Assembly (NCBI GenBank): GCA_964431205.1
Contig: CAYSIX010000208.1
Location: 1 to 7,278, forward strand
DNA length: 7,278 nucleotides
Source: CAYSIX01 sp964431205
GTDB taxonomy: Bacteria > Planctomycetota > Phycisphaerae > Phycisphaerales > Phycisphaeraceae
Direction of reading: 5' to 3'
The position numbers and the translations under genes were made by a program. This document shows positions 1 through 6,347 of the stretch, piece after piece. The notes under the pieces were generated by a model, which made no database searches, was not told where the DNA came from, and saw only the letters and a program-made list of their open reading frames with translations. Position 1 is the stretch's first letter, and every line of letters starts with the position of its first letter.

Positions 1-78
1 ACGACCGTCGGCGAGTCGCGCTTCGTCGCCGAGCTGCTGGGCGAAGAGGTCCCCGGCGGCGCCGCGAGCAAGAACTGA
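1..78 (+). CDS. 3' end of an unrecognised protein gene
   Basis: Only the last 25 codons and a TGA stop are inside the window. The visible residues run TTVGESRFVAELLGEE and then a Gly/Ala-rich tail ending in SKN. The frame is open from base 1. The stop lies 46 bases before a strong plus-strand terminator hairpin, which fits a real gene end. The fragment is too short to assign a family, and I do not recognise it. Its 5' part and function lie outside the window. Confidence 0.6.
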   Translation, partial: TTVGESRFVAELLGEEVPGGAASKN

Positions 79-124
79 TCGCCGCCGCGACGCGCGTCCT
101 CATCAGTCAATCACCCGACCCGTC

Positions 125-157
125 ACACCGCGAGGCTTCGCCTCGCGGTGTTTCTTT
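125..157 (+). terminator. Rho-independent terminator of the gene ending at 78
   Basis: A perfect 12-base-pair stem (arms 125-136 and 140-151, ACACCGCGAGGC and its complement) closes a three-base TTC loop. It runs into a T-rich tract, TTTCTTT, at 151-157. The stem is GC-rich, short-looped and followed by U residues on the plus strand, the textbook intrinsic terminator form. It ends the transcript of the left-edge gene. Confidence 0.85.
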
Positions 158-206
158 GCGCCCGACCGCCTCATCGCGACGACGCCGCACCCTCCCCCGC
201 GCGCAG

Positions 207-236
207 CAGAAAGGGCACGCGCCGTAGCGCGTGCCC
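207..236 (-). terminator. Rho-independent terminator of the PEP-CTERM gene
   Basis: A perfect 10-base-pair stem (213-222 with 227-236, GGGCACGCGC and its complement) encloses a four-base loop. Read on the minus strand it is followed by TTTCTGC, a short and imperfect U tract. It lies about 33 bases past the stop of the minus-strand gene at 270. It faces the plus-strand terminator at 125-157, so the two converging genes each have their own stop signal. Confidence 0.75.
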
Positions 237-269
237 TGGGAATCCGCGATGGGGTTGTGTGTTCTCGAG

Positions 270-965
270 TCAGTCGCGGTGACGACGCAGCGCCACCAGC
301 CCGCCGAGGCCGAGCAGCGCGAACGTGCCCGGCTCCGGAACGAGCTCGAAGTTGTCAAAGAACGCCGACTGCGGGTTCTGCTGCGTGTTGATCCCGTCGA
401 TCATCGACGCCCGGGAACGCACGTACGCCGTTCCCTCGGGCGCCACGCCCTCGACCATCACCCGCTCAAACTCCACCGGCGCGGTGTTCGAGACGACCTC
501 GTCCAGCAACAGCTCGACCGAGTCGATCACGCTCATGCCGCCGTCGAGAAAGTCCAGCGCCAGAATGGTGTCCGTCGGCGTGTCCGGCAGCCCGCTGGCG
601 TAGAACTCCTCGAACGCGACGTCGGCCGAGAGCTTGTAGTTCACGCCCGGCGTCCCCGGCACGTCCTGGAACAGGTCGGCGTCCACGGCGGGCATGTCCA
701 TCGGCGGGTCGCCCCGGAACGCGCGCAGCCACCAGCCGCGGTCCTGGCCCCGCGGGTTGTTCGCGAAGTCGCGGAACTCGGCGGTGTTGTCCGACCCGTC
801 CCCGTCCACGCCTTCGACGACGGTCCAACCCGTCGCGTCTTCGAAGGGCGTCTCCGGCGTCGGGTCGTCGTTCAGGTCGCCGTTGGTCAGCAGATTGGCC
901 TGGGCGCTTCCCGCCCCGACCGCCAGACCAAGCGGCAGGGCCCATAACGTCGCTCTCCTTCTCAT
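270..965 (-). CDS. Secreted PEP-CTERM sorting domain protein
   Basis: A 231-residue exported protein, probably anchored or processed at the cell surface by an exosortase. Residues 1-23 form a signal peptide: a basic MRRR start, a hydrophobic core, and an AQA cleavage site. Residues 24-208 open with NLLTNGDLND and close with AFFDNFEL. That layout is common in PEP-CTERM proteins with a carbohydrate-binding, jelly-roll-like domain, but I cannot name the fold with certainty. The C-terminus holds VPEPGTFALLGLGGL and then the basic RRHRD, a complete PEP-CTERM signal: PEP at 210-212, a hydrophobic helix, and a basic tail. The start at 965 is preferred over longer in-frame starts because AAAGGAGAT sits just upstream and the signal peptide begins there. 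The gene stands alone, with its own promoter, operator and terminator. Its ligand is unknown. Confidence 0.9.
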   Translation of the reverse strand: MRRRATLWALPLGLAVGAGSAQANLLTNGDLNDDPTPETPFEDATGWTVVEGVDGDGSDNTAEFRDFANNPRGQDRGWWLRAFRGDPPMDMPAVDADLFQDVPGTPGVNYKLSADVAFEEFYASGLPDTPTDTILALDFLDGGMSVIDSVELLLDEVVSNTAPVEFERVMVEGVAPEGTAYVRSRASMIDGINTQQNPQSAFFDNFELVPEPGTFALLGLGGLVALRRHRD

Positions 966-970
966 ATCGC

Positions 971-979
971 ATCTCCTTT
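971..979 (-). promoter_or_regulatory. Shine-Dalgarno site deciding the PEP-CTERM gene start
   Basis: On the minus strand AAAGGAGAT lies upstream of the ATG at 965, with seven bases between AGGAG and the start codon. The frame stays open upstream to an ATG at 1106, but that extension is Arg-rich and would bury the signal peptide. This site therefore settles the start. Confidence 0.85.
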
Positions 980-1133
980 CCCTGACTGTGCGGCCGGCGC
1001 GTGCGCCCGAGTCGGGTCGAGTTGAGGTGGTGCGGACGCGATCGGGTCGACTCGAACCGCGGCACCGGCCATCGGTTCCTCCGGCGTTCACTGCCCGCCG
1101 CTCCACTGCGAACCGGGCGGTGGCACGGAGCGA

Positions 1134-1149
1134 ATGTAAACGCTTACAT
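1134..1149. promoter_or_regulatory. LacI/GalR-family-like operator at the transcription start
   Basis: The 16-base ATGTAAACGCTTACAT has arms ATGTAA and TTACAT around a CG-centred core. Only the positions flanking the central CG break the symmetry. LacI/GalR/CcpA-family repressors bind sites of the form TGTAAnCGnTTACA, and this matches well. It covers about +1 to +16 of the predicted promoter, the classical place for a repressor to block transcription. No LacI-family gene is in the window, so the regulator would be encoded elsewhere. Confidence 0.65.
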
Positions 1150-1156
1150 GACGTTG

Positions 1157-1185
1157 ACTCTAACGCTGCTGTCCCCGGCTGTCAA
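1157..1185 (-). promoter_or_regulatory. Sigma70-type promoter of the PEP-CTERM gene
   Basis: On the minus strand a perfect -35 TTGACA (1185-1180) is followed by exactly 17 bases and then a -10 TAGAGT (1162-1157), which matches TATAAT at four of six positions. Predicted transcription starts near 1150, giving a leader of roughly 185 bases before the ATG at 965. The palindrome at 1134-1149 begins right at this start site. Box match and spacing are seen directly; promoter activity is inferred. Confidence 0.7.
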
Positions 1186-1286
1186 GGGTTTTCAACCCGC
1201 AGACGTTCGACGCCGGCCATCCGCTACCGGGCTGTCTACCCATGGCGCGCCTCCGCCTGCGTGGTCCGCCGTCACCGCGACCCCGG

Positions 1287-1315
1287 TTGACCCCCTGGGT
1301 TGGTAGACCTAACAT
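1287..1315 (+). promoter_or_regulatory. Candidate plus-strand promoter with no gene behind it
   Basis: TTGACC (1287-1292) and TAACAT (1310-1315) are separated by 17 bases, matching sigma70 boxes at five of six and four of six positions. The -10 lies in a locally AT-rich patch. No plus-strand protein gene follows before 4156, so it would drive a non-coding RNA or be a chance match. Confidence 0.35.
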
Positions 1316-1533
1316 AATTCGAACTGTTGTGGCGCCGCCGCCCTCCCGCGGAGCACCGTCTGCGCGACCCACGCCATGCGGCGTCGGGCGCTCGTAGCCG
1401 GTGCCCTTTGCCGATTGTTCGTGGCTCGTGTTCGGTGACACGGTTGCGCGCCCACCGATCGCAGATCGCCCCCCATGTCGCAGACGCTCACCAGCCGTTC
1501 GTGCCTCCTGCCAACCTCGGGAACTTCCCCGGG

Positions 1534-1547
1534 GGGTGACGTCACCC
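1534..1547. repeat. 14-base perfect palindrome GGGTGACGTCACCC
   Basis: The sequence equals its own reverse complement over 14 bases and overlaps the first unit of the direct-repeat array. A second palindrome, GGGAA-C-TTCCC, lies just before it at 1519-1529. Such adjacent dyads suit dimeric regulator binding, but no specific regulator family is indicated. Confidence 0.5.
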
Positions 1548-1580
1548 TGACACGGGGCTGACACCGTCGTGACACGATGC
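1537..1580 (-). promoter_or_regulatory. Pho-box-like array: four direct repeats, 11-base period
   Basis: TGACGT at 1537 and TGACAC at 1548, 1559 and 1570 recur at exactly 11-base spacing. On the minus strand the unit reads GTGTCA plus five variable bases. E. coli PhoB boxes are CTGTCAT direct repeats with an 11-base period, and OmpR-family regulators generally bind such head-to-tail repeats. The TGTCA core and the spacing fit; the flanking bases are less AT-rich than in E. coli. No typical -10 lies just downstream on the minus strand, while an AT-rich patch lies on the other side (1581-1600). The target gene is unclear. Confidence 0.45.
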
Positions 1581-1750
1581 AAGATATTTTCAAATCAAGA
1601 CTTGCGCGTTTTGCTCGGCCGAGGGGGTACCCGGGGGTGACACCACAGGTGGGCGGGGCGGCTGCGCACCGCGACACGCTCGGCCACGGCGGCGGCGACG
1701 CCCCGGCTGCCGCTGCCGCCGTTCTCCGCCCCGGGGCCGCCGCGGGATCC

Positions 1751-2680
1751 TCACCGACCCGACAAGGGCATCCGCACGATCCGCATCGCCCCCGGCTCGA
1801 CCCCGAAGGTCACCGGGGCGTGGCCCGCCGGGTCGCCGTCCAACTGCATCGGGATCGGGGCCCGGCTCGTCACCTCGAGCGTCCGGCCGCTGCCCCACGC
1901 CACGTCCGCCCGCCTCAGGTGCCGACGCATCAGCACCGACAACCCGTAGCTGATCAGCCGCATCCGCCCCGGCTCGCGGAACAGCAGCCAGTGCAACCGG
2001 CCGTCGTCGCCCCGGGCCGCGGGCATCAGCGGCAGACGACCGCCGTACTCCGGCAGGTTGAACACGATCAGGTGCGCGCCGACGTGCCGCTCACCCGTCT
2101 CCGTCTCGACCACCAGCGGCTCAAACGCGCCTTTGAGCCACGCGCCGAGCATGTGCGGGCCGTAGCTGAGCCGGTTGACGCGGCGCAGCGCCCCCGCCGA
2201 CGCCTGCCGCCACCGCGCCACGCGATGCACCACCGCCGCGTCAAAGCCCAGCCCCGTCATCAGCACGAACCGCCGACCGTTCGCCACGCCCAGGTCCACC
2301 GATCGCGTATGGCCGGCGTCGATCGCCGTGGCCAGCTCCTCGGCCTTGGCGCGAAACCCGTAATGCCGCGCGAACAGATTCTCGTTGCCCAGCGGCCACG
2401 CCGCGATCGGCACCCGGTCGATCCGCCCGCCCGCGCTCAGGTCGTTGACCATGTCCGACAGCGACCCGTCCCCCCCCGCCGCGATCACGCACCGGCAATG
2501 ATCCGCCAGCTCCGGGTCCGCCAGCCACGCCCGACGCTCGGCCGGGTCCCACACCGGCTCGGGCCTCATCCCCCGCGCCCGCAGCGCCGCGAGCAGCCGC
2601 TGCACACGACGACCGTTCGGCCCCGACCCGCTGAACGGGTTGGCCATGATCAGCACGTCACCCGGGGGCGGACGGCTCAC
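1751..2680 (-). CDS. Diacylglycerol kinase family lipid kinase (DagK/YegS/BmrU-like)
   Basis: A predicted cytosolic or membrane-associated kinase of about 309 residues that phosphorylates a lipid hydroxyl, such as diacylglycerol, using ATP. The family pattern is visible in order: a first strand with a NPFSGSG phosphate loop at residues 14-20, GGDGSLSDMVNDL at 69-81 (the GGDG nucleotide-binding motif), PLGNENLFAR at 96-105 in the place of the usual PLGTANDFAR, GLGFDA at 143-148, and MQLDGDP at 278-284, like the family's C-terminal VDGE region. Length is normal for the family. The start is uncertain. An ATG at 2647 would cut the first strand (DVLIMANPF), so a GTG at 2680 is chosen; another GTG lies at 2656. 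The gene follows the nucleoside transporter stop by 29 bases and is probably co-transcribed. Lipid substrate cannot be read from the sequence. Confidence 0.87.
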   Translation of the reverse strand: MSRPPPGDVLIMANPFSGSGPNGRRVQRLLAALRARGMRPEPVWDPAERRAWLADPELADHCRCVIAAGGDGSLSDMVNDLSAGGRIDRVPIAAWPLGNENLFARHYGFRAKAEELATAIDAGHTRSVDLGVANGRRFVLMTGLGFDAAVVHRVARWRQASAGALRRVNRLSYGPHMLGAWLKGAFEPLVVETETGERHVGAHLIVFNLPEYGGRLPLMPAARGDDGRLHWLLFREPGRMRLISYGLSVLMRRHLRRADVAWGSGRTLEVTSRAPIPMQLDGDPAGHAPVTFGVEPGAMRIVRMPLSGR

Positions 2681-2709
2681 GCTCGCGGTGGGCTGGGGGA
2701 TCGTCCGGC

Positions 2710-3984
2710 TCAGATGAACACCCCCGCGATCGTGGCCGTGCACAGAGACGCCAGGGCGCCGCCGCCCATCGCCCGCAGCGCCAGCCGCGACAGGTCGCCG
2801 CGGCGGTCGGGCGCCAGGGGCGTCAACCCGCCGAGCTGGATCCCGATCGATCCGAAGTTCGCGAACCCGCACAGCGCATACGTGACCATCTGGGCCGACC
2901 GCCCGTCCTCGAAGCCGACCGCCGCGTCGGGGGCGAGATGTCTGTTCAGCTCGACAAACGCGACAAATTCATTGATCGCGATCTTCGTGCCCAGCAGCGC
3001 CCCGACGAGCTGCGCGTCGTGCCAGCCCTCGATGCCGATGATCCACGCCAACGGCGCCAAAATCCAACCGAACAGCCGCGCCAGCGTCAACGCCTCGGCC
3101 GGTTCGGCGGCGTCCATGCCGAACATCGCCTCACCGACCGCCGACAGTGGCCAGTTGATCAGGTGCACCAGGGCGATGAACGCGATCAGCATCGCCACGA
3201 TGTTCAGCCACAGCTTCAACCCGACCTGCGTGCCGTTCGCCGCCGCCTCGATCACGTTCCTCGCCTCGCGCTCGACAACGAGCTCCACCCGACCGGCGGT
3301 CTGCGAAACCTCGGTCTCCGGTTGCATGATCTTGGCGATCACGAACGCCGCCGGGGCGCTCATGACCGAGGCGGTCAGCAGGTGCGGCGCCAGCTCCGGC
3401 CCGATCAGCCCGACGTACACGGCCAGGACCGAGCCGGCGATCGTCGCGAACCCACCGGTCATCAGCGCGTTCAACTCGCTGAGCGTCATGCCGGGCAGGT
3501 ACGGGCGGATCACCAGCGGCGCTTCGGTCTGGCCGACGAACACGTTGGCCGCGACCGCCATCGACTCGGCGCCGCTGACGCCCATCGAGGCGCTCAGCGC
3601 GCGAGCCAGCGCGCGGATCAGCAACTGCATGATCCCGAGGTGGTACAGGATCGACATTAGGGCGGAGAAGAAGATGATCACGACCAGGCCGCGGCCGGCG
3701 AAGGCGAACGCCGGGCCGAACTCGCCCGAGGCCTGGGCCAGGCCCTGGCCGAACAGCAGCGTGGCCGCCGGCTCGACGACCGTGAGCAGGCGAAGGAAGA
3801 AATCGGAGGCGGCTTCAAAAGCCGCCCGGCCGGTCGCCGTGCGCAGAACGATCAGCCCCAGGACGATCTGCAGCGAGAGCCCGATCCCGATCACGCGCCA
3901 GGGTACGCGGCGTCGGTGCGAACTCAGCGCCCACGCGATCGCCAGGAGCACCGCCAGGCCGAGGGCCGCGCGCGCATACGCCAT
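2710..3984 (-). CDS. Concentrative nucleoside transporter, NupC/CNT family
   Basis: A 424-residue inner-membrane symporter predicted to import nucleosides with sodium or protons. The N-terminal membrane domain (about residues 5-50) is followed by the transport core. Family signatures seen are GQTEAP at 151-156 in hairpin 1, MTGGFATIAGSVLAVYVG at 175-192, SVMSAPAAFVIAKIM at 206-220, LLGTKIAINEF at 330-340 with Glu339, and LCGFANFGSIGIQLGGL at 371-387. Asn376 and Ser379 correspond to nucleoside-contacting residues known from the Vibrio cholerae CNT structure, as do Gln152-Thr153-Glu154 and Glu339, so the binding site looks intact. Length matches the bacterial family. The ATG at 3984 has no strong Shine-Dalgarno site. 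It is the first gene of a probable pair with the lipid kinase, and diverges from the histidine kinase across about 170 bases. Base specificity cannot be told. Confidence 0.93.
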   Translation of the reverse strand: MAYARAALGLAVLLAIAWALSSHRRRVPWRVIGIGLSLQIVLGLIVLRTATGRAAFEAASDFFLRLLTVVEPAATLLFGQGLAQASGEFGPAFAFAGRGLVVIIFFSALMSILYHLGIMQLLIRALARALSASMGVSGAESMAVAANVFVGQTEAPLVIRPYLPGMTLSELNALMTGGFATIAGSVLAVYVGLIGPELAPHLLTASVMSAPAAFVIAKIMQPETEVSQTAGRVELVVEREARNVIEAAANGTQVGLKLWLNIVAMLIAFIALVHLINWPLSAVGEAMFGMDAAEPAEALTLARLFGWILAPLAWIIGIEGWHDAQLVGALLGTKIAINEFVAFVELNRHLAPDAAVGFEDGRSAQMVTYALCGFANFGSIGIQLGGLTPLAPDRRGDLSRLALRAMGGGALASLCTATIAGVFI

Positions 3985-4155
3985 TGGTGTCTGATCGTAC
4001 CGCGGCCTTCCCGGCCGTGCTGGAGACCATCGCGCCGTTACGGTCTCGCGCCGCGACCAGGGGGCAGCGCCCTGCCCGGGCGAACGGTATCATCCGGGCT
4101 GGCGTCCTCGCCGACCTGCGACCCACCCGCCGACCCCGCGGAGCCTGCCCGTCCC

Positions 4156-5472
4156 GTGCCGCTGATCGCGCTGACCAACCTCGAGACGCTCCTGGCGACG
4201 CTGCTGGTGGTCCTGGCGGCGGCGACACTGATCGGCGCGTGGATGATCCGCCGGGCGATCCATGACCTGCGATGGGCGGCGGACCGGCTGGCCAAGGGCG
4301 ACCTGACCCCGCGCGTGGCCGTGCGCGGGCCGTACCAGCTCGCCAAGCTGGGCGCGGCGTTGAACCGGATGTCGCGTCTGCTCAGCGAGCGGCTGCAAGC
4401 GGTCTCGCGTCAGCGCAACGAGCTGGACGCGGTGCTGTCATCGATGGTCGAGGGCGTGATCGCGTTCGATCGGGAGGAGCGGATCCTGAGCCTGAACCGG
4501 GCGGCGGCGCGGATGATGCAGCTCGACGCGGAGCGTGCGATCGGCCGGCCGGTGCAGGAGGCGATCCGCAATGCGGCGTTGCAGCGGTTCGTGACCGAGG
4601 CGTTGGGCCAGCACGGGCCGATCGAGCGGGAGTTCACGCTGCGAGCCGGGACGGTGACGACGGCCGAGCCGCGGGACGTGCAGGCCCAGAGCGCGGTGCT
4701 GCGGGACGCGGACGGCCAGCGGCTGGGCGTGGTGGTGGTGCTGCACGACGTGACGCGGCTGAGGCGGCTGGAGTCGATGCGTCAGGACTTCGTGGCCAAC
4801 GTCTCGCACGAGGTCAAGACGCCGGTCAGCGCGATCAAGACGGCGGTCGAGACGCTGCTGGACGGCGGCGAGCACGACCGGGCCGACGCCGAGCGGTTCA
4901 TGCGGATCATCGCGCGTCAGGCGGATCGGCTCAACGCGATCGTGGACGACCTGCTGAGCCTGGCGCGGATCGAGCAGGACGAGGGGCGGATGTCGGCCGA
5001 GCGGGACCGTGGCCGGCTGGCGCCGGTGCTGACGGCGGCGTGCGAGACGTGCCAGGGCAAGGCCGACGCGAAGCGGATCCGGCTGCACATGCGCTGCGGG
5101 GCGGAGCTGACGGCGAGGCTCAACGCGCCGCTGCTGGAGCAGGCGGTGGTGAACCTGATCGACAACGCGATCAAGTACAGCCCGTCGGGGACGACGGTGG
5201 AGGTGGTGGGCCGGGGCGAGGGCGAGGAGGTGGTGATCGCGGTGCGCGACGAGGGCCGGGGCATCGAGGCCGAGCACCTGCCGCGGATCTTCGAGCGGTT
5301 CTACCGGACGGACAAGGCCCGAAGCCGGGACCTGGGCGGGACGGGCCTGGGCCTGTCGATCGTCAAGCACATCGCCCAGGCGCACGGCGGGCGGGTGGGG
5401 GTCGAGAGCGTGCCCGGCCGCGGCAGCACGTTCACGATCCACCTGCCGGCGGTCGAGCCGGAGCCGACGTGA
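4156..5472 (+). CDS. phoR: PhoR-like membrane sensor histidine kinase
   Basis: A 438-residue two-component sensor kinase. One membrane helix spans residues 11-31 with almost nothing before it, so there is no sizeable periplasmic sensor. Next come a HAMP-like linker (32-86), a PAS-type domain (about 87-200), and a HisKA dimerisation helix with NVSHEVKTP, where His218 is the predicted phosphate acceptor. The ATPase domain has N box NLIDNAIKYS (332-342), G1 DEGRGI (365-370), F box FERFYR (379-384) and G2 GGTGLGL (394-400). All catalytic boxes are present. This architecture and the following phoU gene suggest PhoR, but no phoB is in the window, so the symbol is provisional. The start is a GTG at 4156, because longer in-frame forms back to 3916 are Arg/Pro-rich and overlap the transporter gene. 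A GGAG lies 12 bases upstream, which is rather far. Confidence 0.85.
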   Translation: MPLIALTNLETLLATLLVVLAAATLIGAWMIRRAIHDLRWAADRLAKGDLTPRVAVRGPYQLAKLGAALNRMSRLLSERLQAVSRQRNELDAVLSSMVEGVIAFDREERILSLNRAAARMMQLDAERAIGRPVQEAIRNAALQRFVTEALGQHGPIEREFTLRAGTVTTAEPRDVQAQSAVLRDADGQRLGVVVVLHDVTRLRRLESMRQDFVANVSHEVKTPVSAIKTAVETLLDGGEHDRADAERFMRIIARQADRLNAIVDDLLSLARIEQDEGRMSAERDRGRLAPVLTAACETCQGKADAKRIRLHMRCGAELTARLNAPLLEQAVVNLIDNAIKYSPSGTTVEVVGRGEGEEVVIAVRDEGRGIEAEHLPRIFERFYRTDKARSRDLGGTGLGLSIVKHIAQAHGGRVGVESVPGRGSTFTIHLPAVEPEPT

Positions 5473-5551
5473 ATTTTTCGTTACCCGGCACGGACGCCGC
5501 GGCGCAAGCCGGTTTGCCATACAATGAACGGTTACCGGCGTCATTCTCCGC

Positions 5552-5555
5552 GGAG
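5552..5555 (+). promoter_or_regulatory. Ribosome binding site of phoU
   Basis: GGAG sits 8 bases before the ATG at 5564 and 14 bases before a second ATG at 5570. The spacing favours the first ATG. A TACAAT (5520-5525), like a -10 box, lies upstream without a recognisable -35, so a separate phoU promoter is possible but weakly supported. Confidence 0.55.
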
Positions 5556-5563
5556 CCCGTTCC

Positions 5564-6262
5564 ATGGCCATGCACCTGCAACGACAGATTGAGAAGCTCA
5601 AGAAGATGCTCCTGAGCCTCGGCGCGATGGTCGAGCAGAGCGTGCACGACTCGATCGAGGCGGTGCAGCAGCGTGACGCCGACCTGGCTCGCGGCGTGGT
5701 CGAGAACGATCGCCGCATTGACGAGTACGAGATCGAGGTCGAGGAAGAGTGCCTGCACACGCTGGCGCTGCACCAGCCGGTGGCGTTTGACCTGCGGTTC
5801 GTCGTCGCGGTGCTGAAGATGAACAACGACCTGGAGCGCATCGGCGACCACGCGGTCAACGTCGCCGAGCAGGCCCAGTTTCTCGCGTCCGAGAGCCGCA
5901 TCGATCACGTGCCCTTCGACCTGGAGACGATGGCCCAACTCGTCGAGCAGATGCTGCACAAGAGCCTCGACGCGCTGGTGAACATCGACACGGAGCAGGC
6001 CCACGCCGTCCGCGCCCTGGACGATCAGGTCGACGCGATCCACCGCGACATGTACGACCAGGTCGCCGACGCGATCCGCAAGCACCCCGATCAGCTCGAG
6101 CAGCTCATCCACCTGAGCAACGTCTCGCGGCAGCTCGAGCGCATGGCCGACCACGCCGTCAACATCGCCAAGGACGTGCTCTACATGGCCGAGGGCGAGA
6201 TCATGCGGCACATGCGCAGCCGCGAACAACGCGTCACCGCCTCGCGCGGCCACGATCGATAG
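5564..6262 (+). CDS. phoU: Phosphate-specific transport system accessory protein PhoU
   Basis: A 232-residue cytosolic all-helical regulator. In characterised bacteria PhoU links the PstSCAB transporter to the PhoR kinase and keeps the Pho response off when phosphate is plentiful. The protein shows the family's two repeated three-helix bundles, each with the metal-binding E/DxxxD signature: NNDLERIGDHAVNVAE at residues 87-102 (Glu91, Asp95) and SRQLERMADHAVNIAK at 188-203 (Glu192, Asp196). Length is typical for the family. The short basic tail after about residue 214 is variable in this family. It starts 91 bases after the PhoR-like gene on the same strand, which supports a shared phosphate-signalling role. 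Usual partners pstSCAB and phoB are not in the window and may be elsewhere in the genome. Confidence 0.95.
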   Translation: MAMHLQRQIEKLKKMLLSLGAMVEQSVHDSIEAVQQRDADLARGVVENDRRIDEYEIEVEEECLHTLALHQPVAFDLRFVVAVLKMNNDLERIGDHAVNVAEQAQFLASESRIDHVPFDLETMAQLVEQMLHKSLDALVNIDTEQAHAVRALDDQVDAIHRDMYDQVADAIRKHPDQLEQLIHLSNVSRQLERMADHAVNIAKDVLYMAEGEIMRHMRSREQRVTASRGHDR

Positions 6263-6347
6263 TCCGAACGCCGTAGGTTGAATCCGATCCAACCCAAGAC
6301 TTCTCAACCCGTACCCTGAACGGAGCGGCGGGCCGGGTCCACCCATC

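Larger units (their letters stand above)
1186..1750. other. 565-base gene-free regulatory region
   Basis: No convincing gene lies between the PEP-CTERM promoter and the lipid kinase stop at 1751. The open frames here encode Arg/Pro/Gly-rich strings typical of GC-rich antisense or non-coding DNA. Visible contents are a small hairpin (1186-1198, GGGTT/AACCC), a plus-strand promoter candidate (1287-1315), adjacent palindromes (1519-1529 and 1534-1547), an 11-base-period repeat array (1537-1580), an AT-rich island (about 1581-1600), and the palindrome CTCGGCCGAG (1614-1623). No clear U-tract terminator for the lipid kinase transcript was found. Confidence 0.6.

Noticed and set aside
966..1106. 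In-frame upstream extension of the PEP-CTERM protein to an ATG at 1106
   Set aside because: The added residues are Arg-rich, would place the signal peptide internally, and the ATG at 965 has a well-spaced AAAGGAGAT site.
1234..1308. Inverted GTCTACC/GGTAGAC 62 bases apart
   Set aside because: Seven-base matches at this distance are expected by chance, and no extended pairing surrounds them.
1577..3994. An 805-codon open frame on the plus strand
   Set aside because: It is antisense to the lipid kinase and nucleoside transporter, both of which have clear family motifs. Its product is a Pro/Arg/His-rich and then Ser/Ala/Thr-rich string with no domain. Long antisense frames are expected in GC-rich DNA.
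4062..4077. Hairpin GGGCAG/CTGCCC in the divergent intergenic region
   Set aside because: It has no U tract on either strand and sits between divergent genes where a terminator is not expected; short GC palindromes are common here.
3916..4155. Longer histidine kinase starting at 3916
   Set aside because: The extension overlaps the 5' end of the divergent transporter gene and encodes Arg/Pro-rich sequence unlike a sensor domain.
5452..5478. Possible terminator after the histidine kinase (short hairpin and TTTTT)
   Set aside because: The stem is only five pairs, lies within the coding sequence, and is about 12 bases from the T run. It does not form a proper intrinsic terminator.
5480..5539. 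GTTACC(C)GGC direct repeat upstream of phoU
   Set aside because: There are only two copies, 51 bases apart and not identical in length; there is no helical spacing or known motif, so it is likely chance.
6276..6294. Imperfect dyad GGTTG...CAACC between phoU and sixA
   Set aside because: The stem is short with a mismatch and no U tract; too weak to call a regulatory or termination element.
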